From Rubripirellula amarantea (GTDB lineage: Bacteria > Planctomycetota > Planctomycetia > Pirellulales > Pirellulaceae), in the NCBI RefSeq assembly GCF_007859865.1, contig NZ_SJPI01000002.1, positions 950,721 to 1,014,720 on the forward strand: a stretch of DNA of 64,000 nucleotides, given 5' to 3'. Position numbers and translations under genes: made by a program. The notes beneath the pieces are model-generated. The model searched no databases and had not been told where the DNA came from. It worked only from the letters and a program-made list of their open reading frames with translations. Every line of letters starts with the position of its first letter. The first letter of the stretch is position 1. Shown piece after piece: positions 56,112 through 64,000 of this stretch.

Positions 56112-57152
56112 TCAACGCTTGGAGACTTCGCCAACATCGCTATCGTTGCCCGAGGCTACGTTCGTTGCAAGGAAGCTTCGTATCAGCTCTGCGATCACGT
56201 CGCCGTCTTCTTCCAAAGCAAAGTGCCCCGTGTCCAACCAGTGCAGTTGCGCGTTCTTCAAGTCTTTTAGATAGGGAATCGCTCCGGCGGCAGGGAAGAT
56301 CTTGTCGTTGCGTCCCCAGACGATGAGCGTGGGGGGCTGGTGATCGCGAAAGTACTGTTGCCACTTCGGATAAAGAGGTGGATTGCTTCCATAGCTATGG
56401 AACAACGCCAATTGAATCTCTTGGTTGCCGGGACGCTCCAGCAGTGGTTGCACGTGATTCCAAGTGTCGGGACTGATGGCGTTAGAGTTGCGAACGCCTT
56501 CGAGGTATTGCCACTTGGTTGCCTCGAGCGTTAGTTGTGAACGCAGAAGGTCACCTTGCTTCTCGGTTCGCGACTTCCAATATTCCTTGATTGGTTCCCA
56601 GAATTCGTTTTCGATCCCCTCGTCATACGCATTGCCGTTTTGAACAATCAATGAGTCGACGCGTTCAGGGTGCATTGCTGCGAGTCGGAAACCCACGGGA
56701 GCGCCATAATCCATTACATAGATTGAATAGCTCGTCAGTCCCAACTTCTGCGTGAAGCGTTCGACCACATTTGCCAGATTGTCAAACGTGTACTCGAAGT
56801 CATCAACCGAAGGTGCTGAGCTATATCCAAACCCCGGGTAGTCCGGTGCAACGACATGATACCGGTCTGACAGGGCAGGAATCAGGTTGCGAAACATATG
56901 CGAGGAGGTCGGAAAGCCGTGAAGCAGTAGCACCACCGGCGCGCCCTTGGGGCCGGCCTCACGATAGAACACATCTATGCCGTCGACGTCCAACGTTCGA
57001 TGCATCACATTTTGGTGCGTCGTACGTCCGGATGGAGTCGTACGTCCGGATGGATCCGTGACCATCGACGGCGGGTTGGCGATTGCTACTTCTGAAACGG
57101 CCGCTAGAGCCGGAATGATCAGGGCGAGTAAGAGTGTTTTGAAATGGAACAT
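56112..57152 (-). CDS. Exported alpha/beta hydrolase (epoxide hydrolase/haloalkane dehalogenase-like)
   Basis: 346 residues from ATG 57152. The signal peptide [25 protein letters not shown] is followed by a mature protein of the alpha/beta hydrolase fold: oxyanion motif [20 protein letters not shown], nucleophile elbow [14 protein letters not shown] (Asp as nucleophile, as in dehalogenases and epoxide hydrolases) and catalytic His in [13 protein letters not shown]. An 18-nt duplication near the N-terminus gives [12 protein letters not shown]. It is the last gene of the minus-strand operon below the NorR-like activator. Confidence 0.9.
   Translation of the reverse strand: MFHFKTLLLALIIPALAAVSEVAIANPPSMVTDPSGRTTPSGRTTHQNVMHRTLDVDGIDVFYREAGPKGAPVVLLLHGFPTSSHMFRNLIPALSDRYHVVAPDYPGFGYSSAPSVDDFEYTFDNLANVVERFTQKLGLTSYSIYVMDYGAPVGFRLAAMHPERVDSLIVQNGNAYDEGIENEFWEPIKEYWKSRTEKQGDLLRSQLTLEATKWQYLEGVRNSNAISPDTWNHVQPLLERPGNQEIQLALFHSYGSNPPLYPKWQQYFRDHQPPTLIVWGRNDKIFPAAGAIPYLKDLKNAQLHWLDTGHFALEEDGDVIAELIRSFLATNVASGNDSDVGEVSKR
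57021..57056 (+). repeat. Two-copy 18-nt tandem duplication in the hydrolase gene
   Basis: cgtacgtccggatggagt (57021-57038) and cgtacgtccggatggatc (57039-57056), 16 of 18 identical. On the minus strand it encodes the doubled PSGRTT just after the signal peptide. Confidence 0.9.
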
Positions 57153-57255
57153 AGGTTTGCTCGAGGCATGCTCAAATTTGATTGGAGAATAGAAATCAAA
57201 AGAAAGGAACGGCCAACGAAGTGTTGGCCTATTCCTTGAAATGACGAGTGGACGA

Positions 57256-57726
57256 TCAACGCACCGACTCGAGTAATCCCGGGTCATCCACTGGACGTGG
57301 TCCAAGCGGCCAATGAAACTTACGATCGTGTGGTTCGATTGCGTAGTCATTGATGCTGGCTTCTCGGCGACGCATCAAACCATCCTCGTCAAATTCCCAG
57401 TTCTCATTGCCATACGCACGGAACCAATTCCCGGAGGCGTCGTGGTACTCGTACTGGAATCGCACTGCGATTCGATTGTCGGAGAACGCCCAAAGTTGCT
57501 TCGCCAGTCGATACTCGAGCTCGCGATTCCACTTGTCCGCCAAGAACGCAACCACTTGATCGCGTCCATTGATGAAGGAATCTCGATTCCTCCAACGCGT
57601 ATCGGTCGAGTATGCCAACGACACTCGTATGGGATCGCGAGAGTTCCAGGCATCTTCCGCCGCGCGCACTTTCATCACAGCGGTCTCGTGGATAAACGGT
57701 GGCCGTAGTGAGGTGGGATTTGGCAT
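57256..57726 (-). CDS. DUF1348 (NTF2-like) protein
   Basis: 156 residues from ATG 57726, with AGGA upstream. The entire sequence fits DUF1348: [115 protein letters not shown]. The NTF2-like cone could bind a small hydrophobic ligand. It is the second gene of the minus-strand operon; the AhpD-like gene ends 51 bp upstream. Confidence 0.92.
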   Translation of the reverse strand: MPNPTSLRPPFIHETAVMKVRAAEDAWNSRDPIRVSLAYSTDTRWRNRDSFINGRDQVVAFLADKWNRELEYRLAKQLWAFSDNRIAVRFQYEYHDASGNWFRAYGNENWEFDEDGLMRRREASINDYAIEPHDRKFHWPLGPRPVDDPGLLESVR

Positions 57727-57777
57727 CGTGGAATCCTCGCGTGTTGTCGTAATGGTCAAGGGTGGGGTCGGCACGAC

Positions 57778-58371
57778 TTAGGCCACACTGCAAGCGTCAG
57801 TGTGGCATCCGCAATTGTCTTGCGACGATTGCGGATCGAGCTTCTCGACCTGAGGAAAGTCGATCGACGTTTGAGCAACATGATTGAGATAGTTGGTGAA
57901 GACGCTCAATGCCGCGTTGGCAACAACTTCTGCAATCTCGGCGTCACTAGCGCCTGCTTCGCGAGCAGACACGATATCGGCGTCGGACACGAAGCCACGC
58001 TTTTCGATGACTGCGGTCGCGAATCCTAGGATCGCGTTCTCTTTCGCTTGCGTCGCAGTTCCCCGCCGTGCATCACGCACCTGATCAGCCGTAAGCCCCA
58101 CCATCTTGCCGACGGCGGCATGAGCGCTGAGGCAATAGTCACATGAATTTGCTTGAGCAATCGCCAGTGCAATCTGTTCGCGGGTCGTAGCGGGCAGTTC
58201 GCCGTCACTCAACGCGCCGCTGAACTTCAAATAGGCGTCCAAAACGGCTGGCGAGTTTGCCATCACTCGCATCAAATTGGGTGTCATGCCGAGCTTGGCC
58301 TTCACGCTGTCGAGAAGTTCCTTGCTGCGGCCGGTGGCTTGGGCGGGATCAATGGTTTCAAGTCGGGACAT
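57778..58371 (-). CDS. AhpD-like carboxymuconolactone decarboxylase-family protein
   Basis: 197 residues from ATG 58371, with GGAG 8 nt upstream. It carries the AhpD-like redox motif REQIALAIAQANSCDYCLSAHAAVG (E-x10-CxxC-x3-H), expected to reduce peroxides or quinones with a thiol pair. The tail (QDNCGCHTDACSVA) has extra cysteines. It is the first gene of the operon under the sigma-54 promoter candidate at 58441-58457. Confidence 0.92.
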   Translation of the reverse strand: MSRLETIDPAQATGRSKELLDSVKAKLGMTPNLMRVMANSPAVLDAYLKFSGALSDGELPATTREQIALAIAQANSCDYCLSAHAAVGKMVGLTADQVRDARRGTATQAKENAILGFATAVIEKRGFVSDADIVSAREAGASDAEIAEVVANAALSVFTNYLNHVAQTSIDFPQVEKLDPQSSQDNCGCHTDACSVA

Positions 58372-58440
58372 CGTTGGGCTCCATGGTGGAGGTAAAGAAG
58401 AATGACGCCAACGACATCCGTTGGCGTTATAAAGGTCCTT

Positions 58441-58457
58441 TCGCATTCACCGTGCCA
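58441..58457 (-). promoter_or_regulatory. Sigma-54 promoter candidate of the AhpD-like operon
   Basis: On the minus strand TGGCACG-GTGA-ATGC matches the sigma-54 consensus with one mismatch (A for T in the -12 box). GG (58456-58455) and GC (58444-58443) are exactly 10 nt apart. It lies about 70 bp upstream of the AhpD-like start codon. Confidence 0.75.
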
Positions 58458-58528
58458 CAGTCCCAAAGTTTGACCCAAGCTGTTTGCGGGAAAGACCTTA
58501 CGTCCAATCAGGTGCAAGGACGGTCCAG

Positions 58529-58581
58529 CACGACAACTCGTGGTTTCGCGAGATTTCGTTGCAGTGTCACGATATTTCGTG
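58529..58581. promoter_or_regulatory. Three CACGA-N4-TCGTG activator sites
   Basis: CACGA-CAAC-TCGTG at 58529-58542 and CACGA-TATT-TCGTG at 58568-58581 are perfect palindromes with a 4-nt spacer. A degenerate copy, CGCGA-GATT-TCGTT, lies between them at 58547-58560. Their starts are 18 and 21 nt apart, about two helical turns each, 70-125 bp upstream of the sigma-54 promoter. This matches the layout of enhancer sites for a NorR-type activator, encoded directly adjacent. Confidence 0.7.
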
Positions 58582-58588
58582 TAAGTAG

Positions 58589-60205
58589 ATGCGTATGATC
58601 GAGCTTCAACCTCCACTGATTCCCAACCCCAAATCGTTGCTCTTGGCGATGGCCCAGCAGCGCACGGTCGCTGACGTTCTGAGCCTAGTGGTGGATGAGA
58701 TAGCCAGTTCGCAAGCGGTTGGATTGGCGCGTATTTGGCTAATTCGACCTGGCTCCGGATGCGAAAGTTGTCCTATGCGATCGGAATGTCCTGACCAGAC
58801 GAATTGCCTGCACTTAGCGGCCAGTGCGGGAACGTCAATCGTTGGGCCGAGCGAGCCGTTGCACCGGATCGACGGAGCGTTCCGTCGTTTCCCTCTTGGC
58901 GTTCGCAAGGTCGGACGCATCGCCGCGACGGGAATTCCTCTGGAGGTTCAAAACATCGCTGGAGAACCGGACTGGGTTGCTTGTCCTGATTGGGTGCAGG
59001 AAGAAGGTATTCGCGGCTTTGGTGGCCAACCGCTAGTACACCGTGGCAAGACGCTGGGGGTTCTTGGCGTCTTCAGCCGAACAACCATTGGCGATACATG
59101 TCTGGAATGGTTGCGAATGATTTCCGATCACGTGGCACTGGCGATCGCGAACACTCAAGCATGGGAACAGATCGAAACCCTTCGCGAACGACTCGAACTT
59201 GAAAACGATTATCTCCAACAGGAAGTTCGTGGAGAATCGTTTGGCGAGATGGTCGGACGAAGTGCGGCATTGCAGACCGTTTCGCAACAGATCTCGTTGG
59301 TGGCGCCGACTGACTCAACCGTATTGGTCATGGGGGAAAGTGGAACGGGAAAAGAGCTTGTGGCTCGTGAGATTCACGCCCGTTCGACTCGACACCAACG
59401 GCCGCTTATTAAGGTCAACTGCGCCGCGATCCCACGCGAGCTGTATGAGAGTGAGTTTTTTGGCCATTCCAAAGGAAGCTTCACGGGCGCCTTGCGAGAT
59501 CGCATTGGGAGATTTGAACTCGCCGATGGGGGCACACTTTTTCTAGACGAGATCGGTGAGATTCCGCTCGACTTACAAAGCAAGTTGTTGCGAGTCCTGC
59601 AAGAAGGCGAACTGGAGCGTGTCGGCGAAGAGAAGACTCGAAAGGTTGATGTCCGGATCATCGCAGCGACCAACCGAGATCTGAGGGCCGAATCGGAAGC
59701 CGGTGCATTCAGGTTGGACCTGTACTATCGGCTCAGTGTGTTTCCCATCGAATTGCCACCACTGCGTAAACGCACCGAAGACATCGTCTTACTCGCCGAT
59801 CACATACTGCAATCACTTGCGCGACGGTTCGGAAAGCAGCCACCACGACTGACTCAAGCGAACGTGGCTGAACTAGAACGTTACGATTGGCCGGGAAACA
59901 TTCGCGAACTGCAGCACGTACTTGAGCGAGCGATCATATCTTCGCCTCCAGGCAAACTGCGCCTCGATATCCACCGCACACGCCCGTCCCAGGATCGAGC
60001 ATCGGCTCCGACCAGCGAGGAAGCGACGCCGATACTAACGGCGTCGCAGTTGCGTGAATTGGAAGCGGCTAACATTCGCAGAGCGCTCAAAGCGTCAGCG
60101 GGGAAAGTCTACGGGGCATCCGGCGCGGCAACGTTGCTGGGCATAAAGCCAACGACGTTATCGTCGCGGATCAAGAGTCTCGGCATTGAACCACCGTCCT
60201 CATAA
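58589..60205 (+). CDS. NorR-like sigma-54 activator with Cys-containing GAF domain
   Basis: 538 residues from ATG 58589 (ATG 58595 also possible). An N-terminal GAF-like sensor region (about 25-190) contains four cysteines in C-x2-C-x5-C-x5-C (Cys58, 61, 67, 73), which could bind a metal or Fe-S cluster. The AAA+ domain has Walker A GESGTGKE (249-256), GSFTGA (296-301) and Walker B GGTLFLDE (314-321). A Fis-type helix-turn-helix ends the protein (GKVYGASGAATLLGIKPTTLSSRIKSLG). The layout resembles NorR. It is divergent from the AhpD-like operon and probably binds the palindromes at 58529-58581, which overlap its own promoter. Confidence 0.93.
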   Translation: MRMIELQPPLIPNPKSLLLAMAQQRTVADVLSLVVDEIASSQAVGLARIWLIRPGSGCESCPMRSECPDQTNCLHLAASAGTSIVGPSEPLHRIDGAFRRFPLGVRKVGRIAATGIPLEVQNIAGEPDWVACPDWVQEEGIRGFGGQPLVHRGKTLGVLGVFSRTTIGDTCLEWLRMISDHVALAIANTQAWEQIETLRERLELENDYLQQEVRGESFGEMVGRSAALQTVSQQISLVAPTDSTVLVMGESGTGKELVAREIHARSTRHQRPLIKVNCAAIPRELYESEFFGHSKGSFTGALRDRIGRFELADGGTLFLDEIGEIPLDLQSKLLRVLQEGELERVGEEKTRKVDVRIIAATNRDLRAESEAGAFRLDLYYRLSVFPIELPPLRKRTEDIVLLADHILQSLARRFGKQPPRLTQANVAELERYDWPGNIRELQHVLERAIISSPPGKLRLDIHRTRPSQDRASAPTSEEATPILTASQLRELEAANIRRALKASAGKVYGASGAATLLGIKPTTLSSRIKSLGIEPPSS

Positions 60206-60300
60206 CGCTGGATGCCATCGGCGCGGATGCTTCTGAAGTCGCTGTTTCAATGACGATGACGCAATGCAATGCGAATAGCCAAGTCGCTCAGCAACATAGC

Positions 60301-60708
60301 CTATTGTGTGAGCACCTTATTTCCATTCGCCGCTGCTTCGTTGGCCGCCCGCTGGCGTTCTACGATTAGATCCATGGCGTGTTCCTCGCCCCATTTCTTT
60401 AGCACCTTCAAGACGGGTTTGAGTGATTTGCCTTCGGCGGTCAGCTCGTACTCCACTCGCGGAGGAACCTCCGCGTAAACAATTCGGTTGACTAATCCGC
60501 TTGCTTCTAATTCTCGCAGTTGCTTCGTCAGCATCCGCTGCGTCACGCAGCCGACCTTTCGCTTAAGTTCACTAAAACGAAGACGGTCTTCAAGCAGGTA
60601 ATACAGCACGATCCCCTTCCATTTGCCGCCAATCAATTCAAGTGTTGCTTCGACAGGACACGCTGGAAGTTCATAGTTGACGTGCCGGGCGTTGGTCTTA
60701 GTATCCAT
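60301..60708 (-). CDS. HxlR-family transcriptional regulator
   Basis: 135 residues from ATG 60708. Classic HxlR domain: [92 protein letters not shown]. The conserved N-terminal Cys before PVEATL can act as a redox or electrophile sensor in relatives such as YodB. The divergent oxidoreductase gene starts 259 bp away, with a TACT-N3-AGTA palindrome between them. Confidence 0.93.
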   Translation of the reverse strand: MDTKTNARHVNYELPACPVEATLELIGGKWKGIVLYYLLEDRLRFSELKRKVGCVTQRMLTKQLRELEASGLVNRIVYAEVPPRVEYELTAEGKSLKPVLKVLKKWGEEHAMDLIVERQRAANEAAANGNKVLTQ

Positions 60709-60754
60709 TATGTGCCTACCTACCTTAAATGTGCGTACTTGTCGTAATGGCCGC

Positions 60755-60765
60755 TACTCCTAGTA
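60755..60765. promoter_or_regulatory. TACT-N3-AGTA operator candidate
   Basis: TACTCCTAGTA lies in the divergent region between the HxlR gene and the MDR oxidoreductase gene. YodB-type HxlR regulators recognise TACT-N-AGTA dyads; the spacing here (3) is shorter than in YodB sites. Confidence 0.4.
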
Positions 60766-60966
60766 TGTGAGCATCGAGCTGCGTTGACCAGCGTCTATTT
60801 GTTGAATCCGCGAGGTTCGCCTCCGTAGGAAGCGAACTTTCCGATCAAAGATTGACGCGGCGACGAAGCGGCAATGGTGACAACTCGTTGGATACTCAAC
60901 GCTGGCCTTCGGTCTCGTTGTCACGCAAATCCACTCTCAACGAACCAAACTGGAGAGGGATCAACC

Positions 60967-61956
60967 ATGAAAGCGATGCTACTAAACGCATACGGTGAAG
61001 ACGCAAAATTTGAGGCTACGGATGTGGCCAAGCCCGAGATCAAATCCGGGCATGTGCTGGTGAAGATAGCTGCTTCGAGTGTGAACACCGTTGACACGAT
61101 GATTCGCAAGATGGGCAAGGACCTACCTTTGTCCCCGGATTCCCCCGCCATACTCGGCATGGACTTCGCCGGAACGATTGAAGCGGTAGGCGATGGCGTC
61201 AGCGGATACGCGGTCGGTGATGAAGTCTATGGTTGTGCCGGAGGTTTAGCCGACTTGCCTGGCACGTTGGCTGAATTCATCGTGGCCGACACCCGCCTGA
61301 TTGCTCACAAGGCCAAGAATCTGTCAATGAAGGAAGCCGCGGCGTTACCGTTGGTGGGAATCACTGCCTACGAAGGGCTGACGCGAGCGGGAGTTACATC
61401 TGGCCAGAAGGTTCTCGTCCATGGAGGCTCCGGTGGCGTCGGCCATATCGCCATTCAGCTCGCCAAACACATGGGAGCAGACGTCTATTCGACCGGAGGT
61501 GGAGAGCGGCAAATTGCGTTGATTGAAAAGCTCGGAGCAATAGGAATCAACTACAAAACGGAATCGGTGGATCAGTATGTCGCAAAACATACTAACGGCG
61601 CAGGATTCGACGTGGTTTTCGACTCAGTGGGTGGAGCTAACCTTACGAAATCGTTCGAAGCATCTGCACTGAACGGGCAAGTCGCTACGACGGTTTCGAT
61701 GTGCGAACTTGACCTGACACCGGCTCACTTCAAGGGCCTTTCGCTACACGTTGTGTTTATGCTGATCCCGATGCTTCACAACTTCAATCGCGAATCACAC
61801 GCGGAAATCCTGAACCGTCTTACCAAGATCTCGGAAGCCGGCGAGTTGAATCCGGTTCTAGATGAAGAGTCCTATTCGCTTGAAGAAGTCGGCCAAGCCT
61901 ACGCTCGGTTAGAAAGCGGAAAAGCGATGGGTAAAGTGGTGGTCGAGAACCGCTAG
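60967..61956 (+). CDS. Zinc-type alcohol dehydrogenase-like / quinone oxidoreductase (MDR)
   Basis: 329 residues from ATG 60967, with GGAGAGGG upstream. MDR fold: MKAMLLNAYGEDAKFEATDVAKPEIKSGHVLVKI, then GMDFAGTIEAVGDGVSGYAVGDEVYG and the nucleotide motif VLVHGGSGGVGHIAIQLAKHMGADVYSTGGG. The catalytic and structural zinc ligands of true alcohol dehydrogenases are not evident, so it is closer to NADPH quinone reductases. It pairs with the HxlR regulator, a common arrangement for quinone or aldehyde response. Earlier codons in the frame (60874-60966) are spurious. Confidence 0.92.
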   Translation: MKAMLLNAYGEDAKFEATDVAKPEIKSGHVLVKIAASSVNTVDTMIRKMGKDLPLSPDSPAILGMDFAGTIEAVGDGVSGYAVGDEVYGCAGGLADLPGTLAEFIVADTRLIAHKAKNLSMKEAAALPLVGITAYEGLTRAGVTSGQKVLVHGGSGGVGHIAIQLAKHMGADVYSTGGGERQIALIEKLGAIGINYKTESVDQYVAKHTNGAGFDVVFDSVGGANLTKSFEASALNGQVATTVSMCELDLTPAHFKGLSLHVVFMLIPMLHNFNRESHAEILNRLTKISEAGELNPVLDEESYSLEEVGQAYARLESGKAMGKVVVENR

Positions 61957-62349
61957 GAACGCGAAGAAACGTGCGAGATTAGCTTTCGCCAGGCACGAAG
62001 TTGAAGGCGTTTGACGTCAAGTTCCTATCGACCGACAACGCTTCGCCCGACTACGCTTCGACCTAACTCTTGCCCAAGTGTCGACTGGCCCGGCGTCAAC
62101 GATGATTTCGTCCACGGGATGTTCCCGGGCGTGGTGGCTCCGAGAGTCATCATGCCACTTGCCAGAGGATGTAACTCTGCAGACCAAACGATGTTGGACA
62201 GCAGGGGTCAGCAGCGTCGCGCAATTAGAGTCTCGTCAAACGAGCGAGTGAGAGCGACACTTTTCTCTTCACCCAAGAATGAAAATTCGGCATGCATGAT
62301 TCGGCATGCACGGCTCGCATGTCGACGGCAATCGAATGGCTCGATGCAA
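61957..62349. other. Intergenic region with a 15-nt duplication
   Basis: About 390 bp between the oxidoreductase gene and the converging acetyltransferase gene. It contains a two-copy 15-nt tandem repeat (62029-62043 and 62044-62058, c-g-a/c-ccgac-a/t-acgctt) and no credible gene; the 115-codon TTG frame here is low-complexity. Confidence 0.5.
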
Positions 62350-62907
62350 TCACGGTAGTTGGCGGAGGACTCGGGCTGGGTTCCCCGCGACAACTTGATC
62401 GGCCAACACAGACTTTGTCACCACGCTGCCCGCGCCGATGACAGCTCGATCGCCGACAGTGATTCCTGGACAAAGGACAGCTCGCCCTCCGATCCAAACA
62501 TCGTTGCCAATCGTCACGGGTTTACCGAATTCAACGGTGCGTCGAGCTATCGCATCTAAGGGATGACTCGCGGTGTAAATGTGAACTCCTGGCCCCACAA
62601 ACACACAATCACCAAACCGAACTTCGCAAACGTCAAGGATGACACAATCAAAGTTGAAGTACACGTTTCTACCGAGATAAATATTCGAACCGTAGTCGCA
62701 TCGAAACGGAGGCTCCAGCCAAACGGAATCGCCTCCGCTAGCGAACAGTCTCACGAAGTCACGACGTCGGCCTGATTCGTCGCCAGGGTCACTCAGGTTG
62801 ATCTGCTGCAACAACAAGCGAGCTTTCAAGCGTTCAGCCGCCAGTTCGGAATCGTTTGGATCGTAGGGCTCGCCCGCCAGCATCTTTTGCTTTTCGTTCA
62901 TTGTCAT
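62350..62907 (-). CDS. Maltose/galactoside O-acetyltransferase family protein
   Basis: 185 residues from ATG 62907. An N-terminal helical MAT domain (NEKQKMLAGEPYDPNDSELAAERLKARLLLQQIN) precedes a left-handed beta helix of hexapeptide repeats (PPFRCDYGSNIYLGRNVYFNFDCVILDVCEVRFGDCVFVGPGVHIYTASHPLDAIAR, VTIGNDVWIGGRAVLCPGITVGDRAVIGAGSVVTKSV, DQVVAGNPARVLR). The catalytic His is in TASHPLD. It acetylates a sugar from acetyl-CoA; the substrate is uncertain. ATG 62901 is an alternative start. Confidence 0.94.
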   Translation of the reverse strand: MTMNEKQKMLAGEPYDPNDSELAAERLKARLLLQQINLSDPGDESGRRRDFVRLFASGGDSVWLEPPFRCDYGSNIYLGRNVYFNFDCVILDVCEVRFGDCVFVGPGVHIYTASHPLDAIARRTVEFGKPVTIGNDVWIGGRAVLCPGITVGDRAVIGAGSVVTKSVLADQVVAGNPARVLRQLP

Positions 62908-63199
62908 GCCTGAATCAGCGGATGGGGCCCTTCGCCGCCGGGAACGGCCTCGGTCCAACGGTTGGTTATCCGGACTTCAGTGAGGCGGAGGTAGTAGATC
63001 GACATTTTTTACATCCGATTACGGATCAGATCTTCGATCAAGACGTTGAAAACCACACTTGCCAGCCTGCGGGTTGTGATAAGATGGTAACGTCCAGGAC
63101 GATACTCGCGTAGCCAATCTTCGGCTTGTGCTACGACACGCGATGTCGCTTCGGATCCCGCCTGCAACCCATGACCTACTTTCTTGGTCACCTCACCTT

Positions 63200-64000
63200 A
63201 TGCCTATCATTCCGCAAACAGCCGTACGTCTGTTGGTCTTGCTGTGCGCAAGCGCGATTGCACCATCCGTTATTGCGAAAGAGCCTTCATCACTTGCAGA
63301 GCTTAAAGCCACTGGTCTGCAGCGGTCACGGTTTATAAGCGCTGGCCATCAAGACGTTAGCCATCCAGACGTACCCAAAACTGAGGACGCAAAATCATAT
63401 ACATTGCCGCAAGCGAATTTGTCGACCTTTGAGTCAACGATCAAGCCTCTATTGGATCAGCATTGTATCGATTGCCATGGCTCAGAAATCAGCGAGGGCA
63501 ACTTAAGGATAGACACGCTCGACCCCAATTTGGTCGCGGGTGCGGATACCGATTGGTGGTCCGAAATTTTCGCCGTCGTCACGAAGGGAGAGATGCCGCC
63601 ACCTGATGATGGCGACCTGGATGACCGAGATCGGCAAACACTTGTCGATTGGCTGTCGATTGAACTGCAAACCGCGTCCCTGGTGCGCAGCAAAACGGGT
63701 AAGCGTTCCGCATTCCGACGCATGACGCGGTACGAATACAACTATGCGCTCCAGGACCTACTCGGCCTCGAATTTGACTTTGCGAAGGACTTGCCACCTG
63801 AGGCAAATTCGGACGAAGGATTCCAGAATCGTTCTGACTTGTTGCATTTGTCGGTGTCGCAATTTGAAATGTATCAGCGAATTGCTCGCAACGCTCTCGC
63901 TCAAGCAACGGTCCGAGGAGCCAAGCCGCAAACGCATTACTGGGATATCCCGGTCAGCAGAGCCGCCGAGCGTGAATGGACAAGACAGGACAATCAGATT
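63200..64000 (+). CDS. DUF1592-type c-haem protein, N-terminal part (runs off the window)
   Basis: 267 codons are open from ATG 63200 to the right edge. A signal peptide (MPIIPQTAVRLLVLLCASAIAPSVIA) is followed by a cytochrome-like DQHCIDCHGSEISEGNLRIDTLDPN (CxxCH), then MPPPDDGDLDDRDRQTLVDWL (PSCyt1-type continuation) and FRRMTRYEYNYALQDLLGL, the DUF1587 signature. This is the same family as 33999-36518. A 15-nt tandem duplication at 63344-63373 gives GHQDVSHPDV. The rest of the gene is outside the window. Confidence 0.9.
   Translation, partial: MPIIPQTAVRLLVLLCASAIAPSVIAKEPSSLAELKATGLQRSRFISAGHQDVSHPDVPKTEDAKSYTLPQANLSTFESTIKPLLDQHCIDCHGSEISEGNLRIDTLDPNLVAGADTDWWSEIFAVVTKGEMPPPDDGDLDDRDRQTLVDWLSIELQTASLVRSKTGKRSAFRRMTRYEYNYALQDLLGLEFDFAKDLPPEANSDEGFQNRSDLLHLSVSQFEMYQRIARNALAQATVRGAKPQTHYWDIPVSRAAEREWTRQDNQI

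Noticed and set aside
62011-62358. 115-codon TTG frame
   Set aside because: Low-complexity, derived from a 15-nt duplication, and overlaps the end of the acetyltransferase gene on the other strand.
1-64000. tRNA, rRNA and insertion sequences
   Set aside because: Scanning for T-loop motifs, transposase signatures and long terminal inverted repeats gave nothing convincing.

Overview
The window looks like a chromosomal segment of a marine planctomycete of the Rhodopirellula/Pirellulaceae type. The evidence is the gene content: a DUF1559 prepilin-like protein, a DUF1552 gene followed by a CxxCH-containing DUF1587/1592/1588/1585 gene plus a second one cut off at the right edge, many small secreted proteins of unknown function, csrA, and abundant sigma-54 regulators. 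Genes are loosely packed, with poor Shine-Dalgarno sites at many starts. No tRNA, rRNA, CRISPR array, insertion sequence or prophage was seen.

Layout. 1-5.7 kb: a MacAB/Dev-like ABC exporter (two FtsX-type permeases, lipoprotein, membrane fusion protein, ATPase). 5.9-11.4 kb: a heavy-metal RND efflux unit (His/Cys-rich secreted protein, CzcB-like adaptor, CzcA-like pump) closed by a 14-bp hairpin. 12-18 kb: a methyltransferase, a hybrid histidine kinase/NtrC-type regulator pair, and csrA behind a good sigma-54 promoter match. 18-24 kb: an OprP-like porin, a small secreted peptide with its own terminator, a SulP anion transporter and an NhaD antiporter. 24-31 kb: small accessory genes (two GNATs, orphan proteins, a DUF1905-OmdA-CsaA fusion, a pilin-like gene coupled to a small membrane protein). 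32-37 kb: an MntR-like regulator with inverted repeats upstream, DUF1552/DUF1592 proteins, a Gdx/SugE-type SMR exporter, MscL. 38-40 kb: a MarR-pirin-azoreductase unit with matching palindromic operators. 40-48 kb: an MFS transporter, a methyltransferase, a 1274-residue AsmA-like protein and a Wza-like lipoprotein.

48-54.5 kb (all minus strand): ergothioneine genes egtD-egtB, a DisA-N/DACNV-type nucleotide cyclase-like protein, a cNMP-domain thioredoxin-reductase-like protein lacking the redox cysteine pair, and an AlkD-type DNA glycosylase. This is the most intriguing neighbourhood: a possible oxidative/alkylation-stress module built around nucleotide signalling. 55-62 kb: an NmrA-like protein, then a NorR-like sigma-54 activator divergent from a three-gene operon (AhpD-like, DUF1348, alpha/beta hydrolase). 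The intergenic region holds a sigma-54 promoter match and three evenly spaced CACGA-N4-TCGTG-type sites. An HxlR regulator faces an MDR oxidoreductase.

Two themes run through the window. Short tandem duplications of 15-18 nt occur at eight or more places in coding and non-coding DNA. Operator-like palindromes sit next to nearly every one-component regulator. All family assignments come from reading motifs by eye; no database search was run.
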